Shown here in pieces: positions 30,489 through 38,633 of a stretch of 38,633 bases of DNA. Source of the stretch: JAWWPY01 sp964412845. GTDB lineage: Bacteria; Actinomycetota; Actinomycetes; Streptosporangiales; Streptosporangiaceae. The notes below the pieces were generated by a model, which did no database searches, was not told the origin of the DNA, and saw only the letters and a list, made by a program, of their open reading frames with translations. Each line of letters begins with the position of its first letter. Within the stretch, counting starts at the first letter, position 1. The stretch lies in assembly GCA_964412845.1 (NCBI GenBank), contig CAYPQM010000053.1, positions 1 to 38,633 of the forward strand, in the 5' to 3' direction. The position numbers and the translations under genes are program-made.

Positions 30489-30562
30489 CCGGGCTGGCTG
30501 ACCGGCCAGATCCGCCCAGCGCTGGATAGCGGTGTTCCGGAGAACGGCGGGGCCCGCTGGGA

Positions 30563-32461
30563 TCAGCCGGCCAGTTCCGCTGCGACCTGCTCCGGGCGCA
30601 ACTGCAGCGCCATCCGGGTGCCGCCGCCCGGCCGGGAACTGGCGGCCACCTCCCCGCCCTGGGCCCGCGCCAGCTGGCGCACGATGTACAGCCCGAGGCC
30701 GATCCCGCCGAACCTCCGGCGGTCGCCGGCCTCGCCCTGGACGAAACGCTCGAAGATCCGCTCGTGGTCTCCCGGGGCGATGCCGATGCCCTCGTCCTCC
30801 ACCGTGACCTCGATCCAGTCGCCGGCCTGCCGCGCCGTCACGGTGACCGCACCGCCCTCCGGGGAGTACTTGAAGGCGTTCTCCAGCAACTGGCCGACGA
30901 TGATGTCGGTGGCCATCGGGTCACCGTAGGCGGCGGGCAGCCCGTCGGGGATATCGGCCGCCAGCGTGTGCGCCTCGGACAACGGGCGGAATGCCGTGGC
31001 CGTCCCGCGCAGCAGCGCCGCCAGGTCGAACGGGCCGTTGGTGACGGTGAGCTGATCCGCTCCGGCCCGCGAGCCGAGCAGCAGTTGCTCGACCAGCCGC
31101 CCGAGGGAGCCGGCCCGCTCGGCGATGGTCTGCACCGCGCTCCGGCGCTCCGCGTCAGTCAGCTTGTCCCAGCGGCTGGCCAGCGTGCTCGCGAATCCCT
31201 GCACCACGGTGATCGGCGTGCGGAGCTCGTGGCTGGTCGTGGCCAGGAACAGGTCCTTCGCCTCTTCCAGCTCCTTGGCCGCGGTCACATCCCGGAAATC
31301 GACGACGCGCTCATTACGGCCGTTCAGGTCGTTGCACAGCACGTCGAGCCACCGGCCGCTGGGCAGCCGGTGCGTCAGCTTGCCGCCGCCGGGGTCGGGG
31401 ACCGGGAACGGCAGCGGCCGCCCCGTCACCTCATCGGCGGACATGCCGGTGAGCTGGTGCGCGGCGGGATTCCACTGCTGGATCAGCCCGTCACCATCGA
31501 GCACCGCGATGCCATCCGCGCTGGCGTCGATCACCGCGCGCTCATGGGCCCGCTGCCTGACGACCTCCTCGAACGCCATCGCGTTGGTCAGCGCGACCCC
31601 CGCGTGGCCCGCCATCAGCTCCAGCAGTTCCAGTTCGACATGACCGACCTTCCGCCTGCTGTACAACGCGTACAGCGCGCCGTACGGACGGCCTCCCACG
31701 TGGGAGAGGCTGAGCGCGATCGTGTGCAGCCCGGGCAGGGCGGACCAGATCAGGTCGTCGAAGCCACCGTTCTCGTCAGTGGCCATCATCACTGTCTTGC
31801 CGGACCGCATCAGGTCGCCGACCAGGCTGGTGGGCAGGTCCGCGGTGCGGCCGCGCAGGCTGCCGGGCAGCCCGTCCATGCTCACCAGGCGCAGCTTGCC
31901 ATCTTCGATGAGCACGAACCCGCCCGCGTCCGCGCCGGTCAGCTCACGCAGGCTCGCGGCGATCCGGTCCAGCACGGCCTCAATATCGCGCTGGGCGGTC
32001 ATATCCGCCACCACGTCGCCGAGTTTGCGGACCACCCTCGCCCGCTTCGCTATGTGATTCCTGGCCGCGTCATCCGCGCCGGACCGGTGGCAGACGTTCA
32101 CCCAGCCGATCACCTCGCCCGTGCGGCTGGTCAGCGCGCTGGTATCGATGCGCAGGTCAAGGAGGCTGCCATCCTTGCGTGCCCGGCGGGTGGCGTACGA
32201 GATCTGGCCGCCGCTGCGGACCCGCTCCAGGACCGCACTGTGCTCGGCTTTCAGCTCCTCCGGGATGATCGGTGGCTCCTGGCCGACGACCTCCGCGGCC
32301 GGCCAGCCGAACATCCGCTCCGCCGCCGGATTCCACAGCAGCACAGTCCGGTCCGTGCTGAACGCCACGATCGCGTCAGCCGCGCACTCGATGACTGCGC
32401 GTGCCGTCGCGTCCACCCGGTCCTGGTTGCCGGCCGGCGGCGTTTCGACCTCCACGTCCAC
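30563..32461 (-). CDS. Orphan PAS-GAF-PAS hybrid sensor histidine kinase
   Basis: The 632-residue soluble kinase has no membrane segment. PAS 1 (about 18-130, CAADAIVAFSTDRTVLLWNP), GAF (about 150-300, GFVLIEDGKLRLVSMDGLPG) and PAS 2 (about 305-395, DASADGIAVLDGDGLIQQWN) precede the kinase core. The core has HisKA with His411 in SHELRTP, and HATPase_c with N-box QLLENAFKYSPEGG, G1 VEDEGIGIAPGD and G2 GIGLGLYIVRQLARAQGG. The domain order suggests cytoplasmic sensing of a small molecule or redox state, with no clear haem or flavin marker in the PAS cores. No response regulator is adjacent. The start is a GTG at 32461 with a weak ribosome site, so a few N-terminal residues are uncertain. Confidence 0.92.
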   Translation of the reverse strand: MDVEVETPPAGNQDRVDATARAVIECAADAIVAFSTDRTVLLWNPAAERMFGWPAAEVVGQEPPIIPEELKAEHSAVLERVRSGGQISYATRRARKDGSLLDLRIDTSALTSRTGEVIGWVNVCHRSGADDAARNHIAKRARVVRKLGDVVADMTAQRDIEAVLDRIAASLRELTGADAGGFVLIEDGKLRLVSMDGLPGSLRGRTADLPTSLVGDLMRSGKTVMMATDENGGFDDLIWSALPGLHTIALSLSHVGGRPYGALYALYSRRKVGHVELELLELMAGHAGVALTNAMAFEEVVRQRAHERAVIDASADGIAVLDGDGLIQQWNPAAHQLTGMSADEVTGRPLPFPVPDPGGGKLTHRLPSGRWLDVLCNDLNGRNERVVDFRDVTAAKELEEAKDLFLATTSHELRTPITVVQGFASTLASRWDKLTDAERRSAVQTIAERAGSLGRLVEQLLLGSRAGADQLTVTNGPFDLAALLRGTATAFRPLSEAHTLAADIPDGLPAAYGDPMATDIIVGQLLENAFKYSPEGGAVTVTARQAGDWIEVTVEDEGIGIAPGDHERIFERFVQGEAGDRRRFGGIGLGLYIVRQLARAQGGEVAASSRPGGGTRMALQLRPEQVAAELAG

Positions 32462-32538
32462 ATCGTGCCATCGCGGCGTGCCTCAGGCCCGGTGAAACCG
32501 AAGGCCCGCCCGCGTCACTTCAGCGAATGGCCGCCTCG

Positions 32539-33981
32539 CTAGTGAATACGCCAGGTGACGCCCGGGATACCGGCCGTGCAAGCGCCGGTCACCAGCCTGG
32601 TGGTGTTGGCCGTGGCGTTCTTGGGATCGGTCAGGCACAGGCCCGACTGCGGGTTCTGCAGCATGACCCCGGCGCCGTCACCGGAAACCGTCCATTGCTG
32701 CGCCGCCGTGCCGTTACAGGTGTAGAGGTCAAGCGGGGAACCACTGGGCGCCGCGGTCACGTTCAGGCACTTCCCCTCGACGCGCATGGTGCCATCCGGC
32801 TCGGCGATCCAGTTCTGCGCGCCACCGCCGCCGCACGACCACAGGTCGATCGCGGTGCCGTTCGCGGTGCCGCTGCTGGCGTCGGTGAGGCACTTGACCG
32901 GGACGGCCGGGCTGCCAACCTGAGACGTCACCCGGCCAGCCGGCAACGTCCACTTCTGGTTCGCCGTGCCGGCGCACGACAAGATCTCCACAGCGGCACC
33001 GTTGGCCTTGCTCGATGCTGGGTCACTCAGGCACAGGGCAGCGGCCGGGTTGACCAGTTCCGCCGTGGTGCCCACCCGCCACTGCTGGCCTGCGCCGCCG
33101 GAACATGCCTCCAGCACGACCTTCGAGCCGGCCGCCGTGGCCGACCCGGCAACTGACAGGCACTTGCCGTGGATCCGCAGCGTCCGGTCCGCGGCGATCG
33201 TCCACTGCTGGGCAGCGCCGCCGCCGCACGACCAGGTCTCGACCTTCGTGCCGTTCGCGCTGCTGTTGCCCGCGTCATCGAGACACTTGCCGGCCAGATC
33301 CAGCGGCACCGCGCCGGACGGGCCGGTGCCGGGGGCAGCGGTGACCGCCCAGGTGAACGACACCGACCCGGAACCAGTGAGCCCGTCGGCCGCCGTGATG
33401 GTGACCTTGTGGGTTCCCGCCGGTGACGATGGCCAGCCGGTGATCAGTCCCTGGCTGCTCATCGACAGCCCAGCCGGCAGGTCCTTCGCGGAGTACGACA
33501 GGGTCTGCCCGGCGGTGGAGTCCACCGCGTGCGATTGCAGGTCGACCCGCGTGCCCGCGACCGTGCTCAGGGTGCCCGGTGAGGTGACCGTGACGGCGCT
33601 GCGGACGGACCAGGTGAGGCTGACGGACCCGGTCGCCGGGCCGGCCGTCCCGGTGACCGTCGCCGGGTACGTGCCGGGCGCGGCCGGGGTGCCGGAAATC
33701 CGGCCCGACGAGGCATCGATGGACAGTCCCGCCGGCAGGCCGGTCGCCGAGTAGCTGACCGCCGGGCTGGACGAGGCGGTGAACGCGTTCACCGTAACCG
33801 GCGTCACCGGGGAGCCGACCGTGCCCTGCTGGCTGCCGGGGGCGAAGAGCGGGAGCAGAGCGGAGCTGAGCGCATCGAGGTCGGTGCCACCCGAGCTGGA
33901 AATCCCCGGCACGGTGCCGCTGCTCGTGTACTGCCAGAAGGACCAGTGCGCCCAGCCGGCCGGCAGCGGGGGGGCGGCCGC
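32539..33981 (-). pseudogene. 5'-truncated tandem copy of the GH25-Ig-ricin lectin gene
   Basis: The open frame gives two Ig-like (putative) domains and two ricin-type beta-trefoils (GKCLDDAGNSSANGTKVETW; QxW motifs such as AQQW, NQKW). At its upstream end it still encodes PPLPAGWAHWSFWQYTSSGT, which matches the last part of the neighbouring GH25 catalytic domain (PPLPVGWSTWAIWQYTSVGT). No signal peptide, no other GH25 part, and no proper start exist upstream: the frame hits a stop about 25 bases above, inside the end of the intact gene. The first usable start is the GTG at 33912, within the old domain. Most likely a decayed duplicate; an expressed short lectin from 33912 is possible. Confidence 0.8.
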
Positions 33982-33997
33982 GGATGGAGGGTCAGGG

Positions 33998-35956
33998 TCA
34001 GCGGATCAGCCAGCCCGTCCCAGGGCCGGTGGCCAGGCAGGCGCCAAGCACCAGCCCGGTGCCGTTGGCTGTGGCGTCCGCCGGGTCGGTCAGGCACTTG
34101 CCCGATTTCGGGTTCTCCAGCTTGCCTGCGAGGCCGTCGGCGAGGATCTTCCACTGCTGCGCGGCAGTGCCATTGCAGGCGTTCAGATCCACCTTGGTGC
34201 CGTTGGCGGTGCCGCTGTGGTAGATGTCCAGGCACTTCCCCGCGGTCCGCACCGTCCCGTCCGGCTGCACGACCCACTTCTGCGCACCCACCCCGTTGCA
34301 CGACCAGATCTCGACCTTGTTGCCGTTCGCGGCGCTGCCGTTCTGGTTGTCCAGGCATTTCCCGGGGACCTGGGACAGCACGGGCCCGGCGGGCAGCGAC
34401 CATTTCTGGTTCACCTGGCCGGTGCACGTCCAGATCCACAGCGCGACACCGTTGGCGGTGCTCGAGCCAGGGTCATCCAGGCACTTGCCCGACCCCAGGT
34501 TGACCAGGTGGCCGCCGGTCCCGACCCGCCACTGCTGGCTCGCGGCCGTGGCGCAGGCGGCCAGGACGACCTTCGACTCGTTCGCGGTCCCCCCGCCGGC
34601 CACCGCCAGGCACTTCCCGTGGATCTGGATCGACCCGTCCTGCACCAGCCAGTGCTCGTAGCCCCGGCCGTTACACGACCAGGTCTCGACCTTGGCGCCG
34701 ACCGCGCTGCTGTTGCCCGCGTCGGTCAGGCACTTGCCGGCCAGATCCAGGTGCACCGAGCCGAACGCGTTGGTGGGGCGCAGCAGGTACACCGTCCAGG
34801 TGAACGACGCCGCCCCGGCCAGCGAGCCGGATTTCGCGGTGACCTTCACGTGATAGGTACCCGCCGTGGTCGGCGTACCAGCGATCTTGCCGGTGGCGCC
34901 GCCGATGGTCAGGCCCGGCGGCAGCCCGGTCGCGGTATAGGCGGGCGCCGCGCGGCCGGCCACGCCGAGCATGCCCGTGGCCACCGGCGCGACGGCTTTC
35001 GTGGTTGTGGCCAGCTGGTTCCCGGGGTTGAAGACGGGGACGGCCCTGGAGTTGAAATCATCCAGGTCGGTACCCCGGCTGGTGGGGATCCCCGGCACGG
35101 TGCCGACGCTGGTGTACTGCCAGATAGCCCAGGTGCTCCAGCCGACCGGCAGCGGCGGGCTGGCCGCGGTCGTGTAGGCGGCTACCCACAGCGGGTCCTG
35201 GACCAGCGTCTTGCTGGCCGCGCAGGTGTTCCACCAGTCCGCGGTGGTGTAGAGGATCGGGAGCCGGCCTGTCTTGCGCCTGACCTCGCCGCTGAAGGCG
35301 GTGACCCACGACGTCATGGCGGCCCGGCTCAGCCCATAGCACTCGTTGGTGCCGTCAGTCGCCGAGTACGGGTCGTACTCGATGTCCAGGCCGACCGGTG
35401 CCACCTTGCCGCTCTTGTCCTTGGCCCCGGCGATCGCGTAATCCGCCTGAGCGGCGCCCCCTGAGACATTCGGGATAGCGAAGTGGTAGGCGATTACGGA
35501 CAGCTTCGCCGCCTCCGCGCCGCTCAGGTCAGACGCGCGATACGGGTTGGCGTAATAGTTTCCCTCAGTGGCCTTGATCGCCACGAATTTGTACCCGGCC
35601 GCGGCCACCTTCGACCAGCCGATAGCGGCCCCGTTCACGTGCTGGTACGAAGCGATATCCACGCCGCGAACCGTCGAGCTGGCGGCCGCGGCCGCGGGGG
35701 CCAGGCTCGGGGACGCGACACCAGCGGCCCCGGCCGGATGGGCCAGGCTGGTCTGGCTGGGCGGGCCGGCCAGCGCCCGCAGCAGCTGGGGCGAGTGAGT
35801 GGCCCCCTCGTTGAAGCGGTCTACCCCCGGCGGACCGGCCAGCGTGGCGGCCGGTGCGGCGGTCTCCGGCAAGCCTGCCACGCTGAGCACGCTCAGGCCG
35901 GTGACGGCGGCAAGGACCCCCGCCCGGCGCAGCGCAGCAGAACGGACCAGACGCAT
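33998..35956 (-). CDS. Secreted GH25 muramidase with Ig-like and ricin-B lectin domains
   Basis: GH25 enzymes cut the beta-1,4 bond between MurNAc and GlcNAc in peptidoglycan. The 652-residue protein has a signal peptide (RRAGVLAAVTGLSVLSVAG, cleavage after an Ala-rich site) and a linker to about residue 95. The GH25 barrel (about 95-310) has GVDIASYQ (Asp100) and GLDIEYDP (Asp191, Glu193), the family's acidic pair. A putative-Ig domain (about 325-395) and two ricin-type trefoils with QxW repeats follow to the end. It is likely secreted and bound to wall glycan. Starts at ATG 35956 with GGGGAGC just upstream. A truncated second copy follows 17 bases after its stop. Confidence 0.93.
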   Translation of the reverse strand: MRLVRSAALRRAGVLAAVTGLSVLSVAGLPETAAPAATLAGPPGVDRFNEGATHSPQLLRALAGPPSQTSLAHPAGAAGVASPSLAPAAAAASSTVRGVDIASYQHVNGAAIGWSKVAAAGYKFVAIKATEGNYYANPYRASDLSGAEAAKLSVIAYHFAIPNVSGGAAQADYAIAGAKDKSGKVAPVGLDIEYDPYSATDGTNECYGLSRAAMTSWVTAFSGEVRRKTGRLPILYTTADWWNTCAASKTLVQDPLWVAAYTTAASPPLPVGWSTWAIWQYTSVGTVPGIPTSRGTDLDDFNSRAVPVFNPGNQLATTTKAVAPVATGMLGVAGRAAPAYTATGLPPGLTIGGATGKIAGTPTTAGTYHVKVTAKSGSLAGAASFTWTVYLLRPTNAFGSVHLDLAGKCLTDAGNSSAVGAKVETWSCNGRGYEHWLVQDGSIQIHGKCLAVAGGGTANESKVVLAACATAASQQWRVGTGGHLVNLGSGKCLDDPGSSTANGVALWIWTCTGQVNQKWSLPAGPVLSQVPGKCLDNQNGSAANGNKVEIWSCNGVGAQKWVVQPDGTVRTAGKCLDIYHSGTANGTKVDLNACNGTAAQQWKILADGLAGKLENPKSGKCLTDPADATANGTGLVLGACLATGPGTGWLIR

Positions 35957-36190
35957 GAGTGCTCCCCAGAGGCCGGCTCGCCGCGCGAGTCACGGCGAGA
36001 AGCGACCGTCATGATGGCAGCACCGCGCCGTCATTCGTGTGGAAACACGGCGAAATTGGCCCGGAATCACTAGGCGCACTATTGGCCGACCCCGGAACGC
36101 TGGCCGGCCCTCGCCCTGGGTAATTCAGACAATAGTTCATTGCTGTCACTTAGGAGAATGACGGAAGTTATTACGTGTATGTAATGTGAC

Positions 36191-37549
36191 CTATGTGAAC
36201 AGCACGCCAGGGTTGAGGAGGCCGGACGGGTCGAGCGCGGCTCGCACCGCGCGCATGGCCGCGATCTCGCCTGGGGACCGGCTCAGGTGCAGCAACCCGG
36301 CCTTGGCCCGGCCGATGCCGTGCTCGGCTGAGATCGTGCCCCCGCAGGAGGCGGCCAGCCGCAGCACCGCCTCATCGACCGCCTCATCCGCCGGATCGGG
36401 ACCGAGCACGTTGACATGCAAGTTCCCCATGCCGATGTGCCCGAATACGATCACCCGGCAGTTGGCGCCACCGGCCGACCGCACCGCCTCGTCAAGCTCC
36501 GCGCGGAACTCAGCGATGCGGCTCAGCGGGACCGCCACGTCCAGCTTGTGCGGGACGCCCGCGGCGCTGATCGACTCCGTGTGCCGTTCCCGGTACGCCC
36601 ACAAGGCGGCGCGGCCCGTGCGATCCAGCGCGACCGCGGTGTCATCAGGCAGGGCGATATCGCCGAGTCGCTCAGCCTGCTCCGGGACTCCGGCGATCTC
36701 GGCGAGCAGGTAGGCCGGGTGCGGCTGGCCCAGCGGCAGCGGCAGCCCGGCTGCCTCCCTGACCAGGTCCAGCCCGGCCGCCTCCAGGTATTCCGCCGCG
36801 CGCAGGCCGGGGATATGCGCGCGGATCTGCGCGTACAGGTCCGCCGCCGCCGCGATGCCGGCCACTCCGGCGAGCATGACCGCCGCGATCGGCTCGGCCG
36901 GCCACAGCCGCAGCCGCGCGGCGGTGATCACCGCTAGCGTTCCCTCGCTCCCGGCCAGCAGCTGAGTGAGGTCATAACCAGTGTTGTCCGCGCCGAGACC
37001 TGCCATCCGGGACAGCACGCATCCGTTGGCGAGTACTGCCTCGACCCCCAGCAACTGCGCACGGGTGGGCCCGTAACGGATGGCGTGAATGCCGCCCGCG
37101 TTGGTGGCGATCGTGCCGCCGACCGTGGCCGAGTCCCTCGCGGCCAGGTCGACGCCGTATTCCAGGCCGGCGGCCGCGGCGTGCGATCGCAGGCCCGCGA
37201 GGGTGACCCCGGCACCCGCGGTGACCTGGGCCGCGAGGGTGTCCACCGGGTCGAGCCTGGTCAGCCGGCGGGTGGACAGCAGCACCGCGGGGTCGCCCGC
37301 CGATGGCCCGGGGACAGAGCCGCCGACCAGCCCGGTGTTGCCGCCCTGGGTGACGACGGGCGCACCGTGCCGCGCGCAGGACCGCAGCACGCCCGCCACC
37401 TCCTGCGCCGTGGCCGGCCGGGCCACGCACCGGGCGGCCCCGGTGTAGCGGCGTGTCCAGTCCCAGATATAGCCATCTACCAGGTCAGGGTCGGTGAGTA
37501 CGTGCTCGGCGCCGACGGTCGCGGCGAGGTCGCTCTGCAGGCTGCTCAT
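36191..37549 (-). CDS. FAD-binding oxidase (glycolate/D-lactate oxidase type)
   Basis: The 452-residue protein belongs to the GlcD/D-lactate dehydrogenase flavoprotein family, cytosolic or membrane-associated enzymes that oxidise 2-hydroxy acids with FAD and pass electrons to a quinone or other acceptor. The FAD domain shows VVTQGGNTGLVGGSVPGPSA and GGTIATNAGGIHAIRYGPTR. The C-terminal cap/FAD-oxidase_C region has VFGHIGMGNLHVNVLGPDPA and the closing EHGIGRAKAGLLHLSRSP. The ATG at 37549 gives the family start MSSLQSDLAATVGAEHVL; the 32-codon upstream extension is not family-like. No electron-transfer partner genes are adjacent, so substrate remains a guess. Confidence 0.93.
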   Translation of the reverse strand: MSSLQSDLAATVGAEHVLTDPDLVDGYIWDWTRRYTGAARCVARPATAQEVAGVLRSCARHGAPVVTQGGNTGLVGGSVPGPSAGDPAVLLSTRRLTRLDPVDTLAAQVTAGAGVTLAGLRSHAAAAGLEYGVDLAARDSATVGGTIATNAGGIHAIRYGPTRAQLLGVEAVLANGCVLSRMAGLGADNTGYDLTQLLAGSEGTLAVITAARLRLWPAEPIAAVMLAGVAGIAAAADLYAQIRAHIPGLRAAEYLEAAGLDLVREAAGLPLPLGQPHPAYLLAEIAGVPEQAERLGDIALPDDTAVALDRTGRAALWAYRERHTESISAAGVPHKLDVAVPLSRIAEFRAELDEAVRSAGGANCRVIVFGHIGMGNLHVNVLGPDPADEAVDEAVLRLAASCGGTISAEHGIGRAKAGLLHLSRSPGEIAAMRAVRAALDPSGLLNPGVLFT

Positions 37550-37605
37550 ACTGGCCAGCCTGGCACGGGATCGCGGCCGGCTATGCGGAACCCCCAGGGG
37601 GCCAG

Positions 37606-38094
37606 ATGCGTCAAACCGGCATGAGACTCTTCTTGCGGCGAGCACGTTCCCGTGCTCAGTACGTCCTGCCGGTAGCGCTCTGTGCGGTCGGGGTGGCCGC
37701 TTGCGGAAGTGTGACCGGCACGGCCAGCCCGGGCGCCCCGGCCAGTTCGACCGCTGCGGCGACCCCCAGCGCGGCAGCAGCCAAAGTCTCGCTCAGCATC
37801 GAGGTGACCCCGCGGCCCGGCGCGAAGACGGAACGCTGGACATTGCAGTGCGAGCCGACGGGCGGCACGCATCCGGATGCCGCTGGCGCCTGCCATCAGT
37901 TGCTGACCGCCAAGCGGCCGTTCGCCCCGATCCCGCACAACATCATGTGCCCGATGGCGGTCACCGGCGATCAGACGGCGACCGTCAAGGGAACCTGGTT
38001 CGGCGCCCCGGTCGACGTCACCTTCTCCCAGGCCAGTGGCTGCGCGGCGATTCGGTGGAAGGAACTGGGACAGGTCTTCACCCCGATCCACTGA
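37606..38094 (+). CDS. SSI-type protease inhibitor lipoprotein
   Basis: 162 residues. An N-terminal signal with lipobox VAAC (Cys33), an Ala/Ser/Thr linker, then a domain matching Streptomyces subtilisin inhibitor: LQCEPTGGTHPDAAGACHQL (Cys82, Cys96), a reactive loop IMCPMAV with Cys115 and P1-like Met117, and ASGCAAIRW (Cys146). Cys spacing (14 and 31) mirrors the two SSI disulfides (15 and 30). Met at P1 predicts inhibition of subtilisin-like or chymotrypsin-like proteases; here it would be anchored to the outer membrane leaflet rather than secreted free. ATG at 37606 has GGGG nearby; a second ATG (37621) is possible. Confidence 0.88.
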   Translation: MRQTGMRLFLRRARSRAQYVLPVALCAVGVAACGSVTGTASPGAPASSTAAATPSAAAAKVSLSIEVTPRPGAKTERWTLQCEPTGGTHPDAAGACHQLLTAKRPFAPIPHNIMCPMAVTGDQTATVKGTWFGAPVDVTFSQASGCAAIRWKELGQVFTPIH

Positions 38095-38104
38095 GCCGGC
38101 GCGG

Positions 38105-38633
38105 CTACCGCAGCAGGCGGGACATCCGCCGGTCGGCCAGTGGTTTCCCGCCGGTCTGGCAGGTCGGGCAGTACTGCAGCGCCGAGTCCGCGAACGAGAC
38201 CTCGCGCACCGTATCGCCGCAGACCGGGCACGGCTGCCCGGCCCGGCCGTGCACCTGGAGGCCCGACTTCTTCTCCGCCTTCAGGTCACCCGCGGCCAGC
38301 CCGGCCGACCTGGCGACGGCCTCCTGCAGCGTGCTGACGATCGCCTCGTGCAACCAGGCAATATCATCACTGGTGAGACTGGTGGCTAGCTTGAACGGCG
38401 ACATTTTCGCCGCGTGCAGCACCTCGTCCGAGTAGGCATTGCCGATGCCCGCGATGATCTTCTGATCCCGGAGCACGCCCTTGATCTGGGTACGCCGCCC
38501 GGCGAGCAGCCCGGCGAGGACCTCGACCGTGAAGGAGTCCGCCAGCGGGTCGGGGCCGAGCGCGGCGATACCTGGCACCTCGGCGGGATCGGCGACCAGG
38601 TAGACGGCGAGGCGTTTGCGGGTCCCAGCCTCG
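38105..38633 (-). CDS. Fpg/Nei-family DNA glycosylase, 5' end cut by window edge
   Basis: The visible C-terminal part (about 175 residues) of a formamidopyrimidine-DNA glycosylase/endonuclease VIII-type base-excision enzyme. The helix-two-turn-helix domain has KIIAGIGNAYSDEVLHAAKM (the lesion-flipping Lys/Asn region). A zinc finger follows with CPVCG and CPTCQ plus HGRAG, whose basic residues close on the DNA. The catalytic N-terminal PE motif lies beyond the edge. The gene ends at 38105, 10 bases from the SSI-like gene's stop, so the two are tail-to-tail. Lack of the N-terminus prevents telling Fpg from Nei. Confidence 0.92.
   Translation of the reverse strand, partial: EAGTRKRLAVYLVADPAEVPGIAALGPDPLADSFTVEVLAGLLAGRRTQIKGVLRDQKIIAGIGNAYSDEVLHAAKMSPFKLATSLTSDDIAWLHEAIVSTLQEAVARSAGLAAGDLKAEKKSGLQVHGRAGQPCPVCGDTVREVSFADSALQYCPTCQTGGKPLADRRMSRLLR

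Noticed and set aside
33900..34010. Programmed frameshift joining the intact GH25-lectin gene to the downstream copy
   Set aside because: The downstream frame meets a stop four codons above the intact gene's stop, leaving almost no overlap and no slippery run in which to shift.
35957..36190. c-di-AMP (ydaO-type) riboswitch upstream of the GH25 gene
   Set aside because: Many actinobacterial wall-hydrolase genes carry one, but I could not find the conserved core segments in this 234-bp leader; only a small CGTGT/ACACG stem (36036-36049) is visible.

Overview
The window is very GC-rich DNA with long GC-biased codons, GTG and TTG starts, dense two-strand gene packing and several lineage-marker genes. 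These markers are a Bpa-type proteasome activator ending in GPYL, an MptB-like mannosyltransferase, an SSI-type protease inhibitor, a Hen1-Pnkp RNA repair pair, and a protein built from pieces of actinobacterial ClpC. Together they point to a mycelial-type Actinomycetota chromosome (Streptosporangiales/Streptomyces-like breadth; genus not decidable from sequence alone). No rRNA, tRNA, CRISPR array, transposase or phage gene was seen.

Layout. 1-5.3 kb: 3' part of treY (minus), a secreted beta-helix lipoprotein, a small unknown gene divergent from a mini-GntR regulator, and a DinB-fold protein. 5.4-9.5 kb: the hen1-pnkp RNA repair operon. 9.5-14.4 kb: a Pro-rich MinD/EspI-like ATPase, a quinone oxidoreductase, bpa, and pheA (convergent with bpa). 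14.4-16.2 kb: a small cassette with an RHH regulator translationally coupled to a Doc-like domain fused to a ClpC N-domain plus ClpC middle domain, with no AAA+ core. A similar ~43-bp palindromic element lies in inverted orientation at each end. 16.2-18.7 kb: MptB-like GT-C enzyme and a GT2 glycosyltransferase (overlapping stop/start). 18.7-21.3 kb: a STAS anti-anti-sigma factor and a HATPase anti-sigma-type kinase bracket a pentapeptide-repeat protein and a 54-residue membrane protein.

21.6-30.5 kb: three tandem multi-pass GT-C-like membrane proteins, two of which share an apparently perfect 1569-bp core with unrelated ends. They are followed by a MarR regulator with twin 17-bp operators and a Wzm/Wzt (TagG/TagH)-type polysaccharide ABC exporter. 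30.5-36 kb: an orphan PAS-GAF-PAS histidine kinase, then a secreted GH25 muramidase with Ig-like and ricin-type lectin domains and a 5'-truncated tandem copy of it. 36.2-38.6 kb: FAD-linked oxidase, SSI-like lipoprotein inhibitor, and the 3' part of a Fpg/Nei DNA glycosylase.

Themes. Much of the right half concerns the cell envelope (polyprenol-linked glycosyltransfer, polysaccharide export, wall hydrolysis). The window is also unusually rich in short GC-rich tandem repeats, and inside genes the unit is repeatedly 15 bp (five codons), so copy number can change without frameshift. The most novel-looking items are the Doc/ClpC-N/ClpC-M fusion cassette with its flanking inverted elements, and the identical-core/variable-end membrane protein pair.
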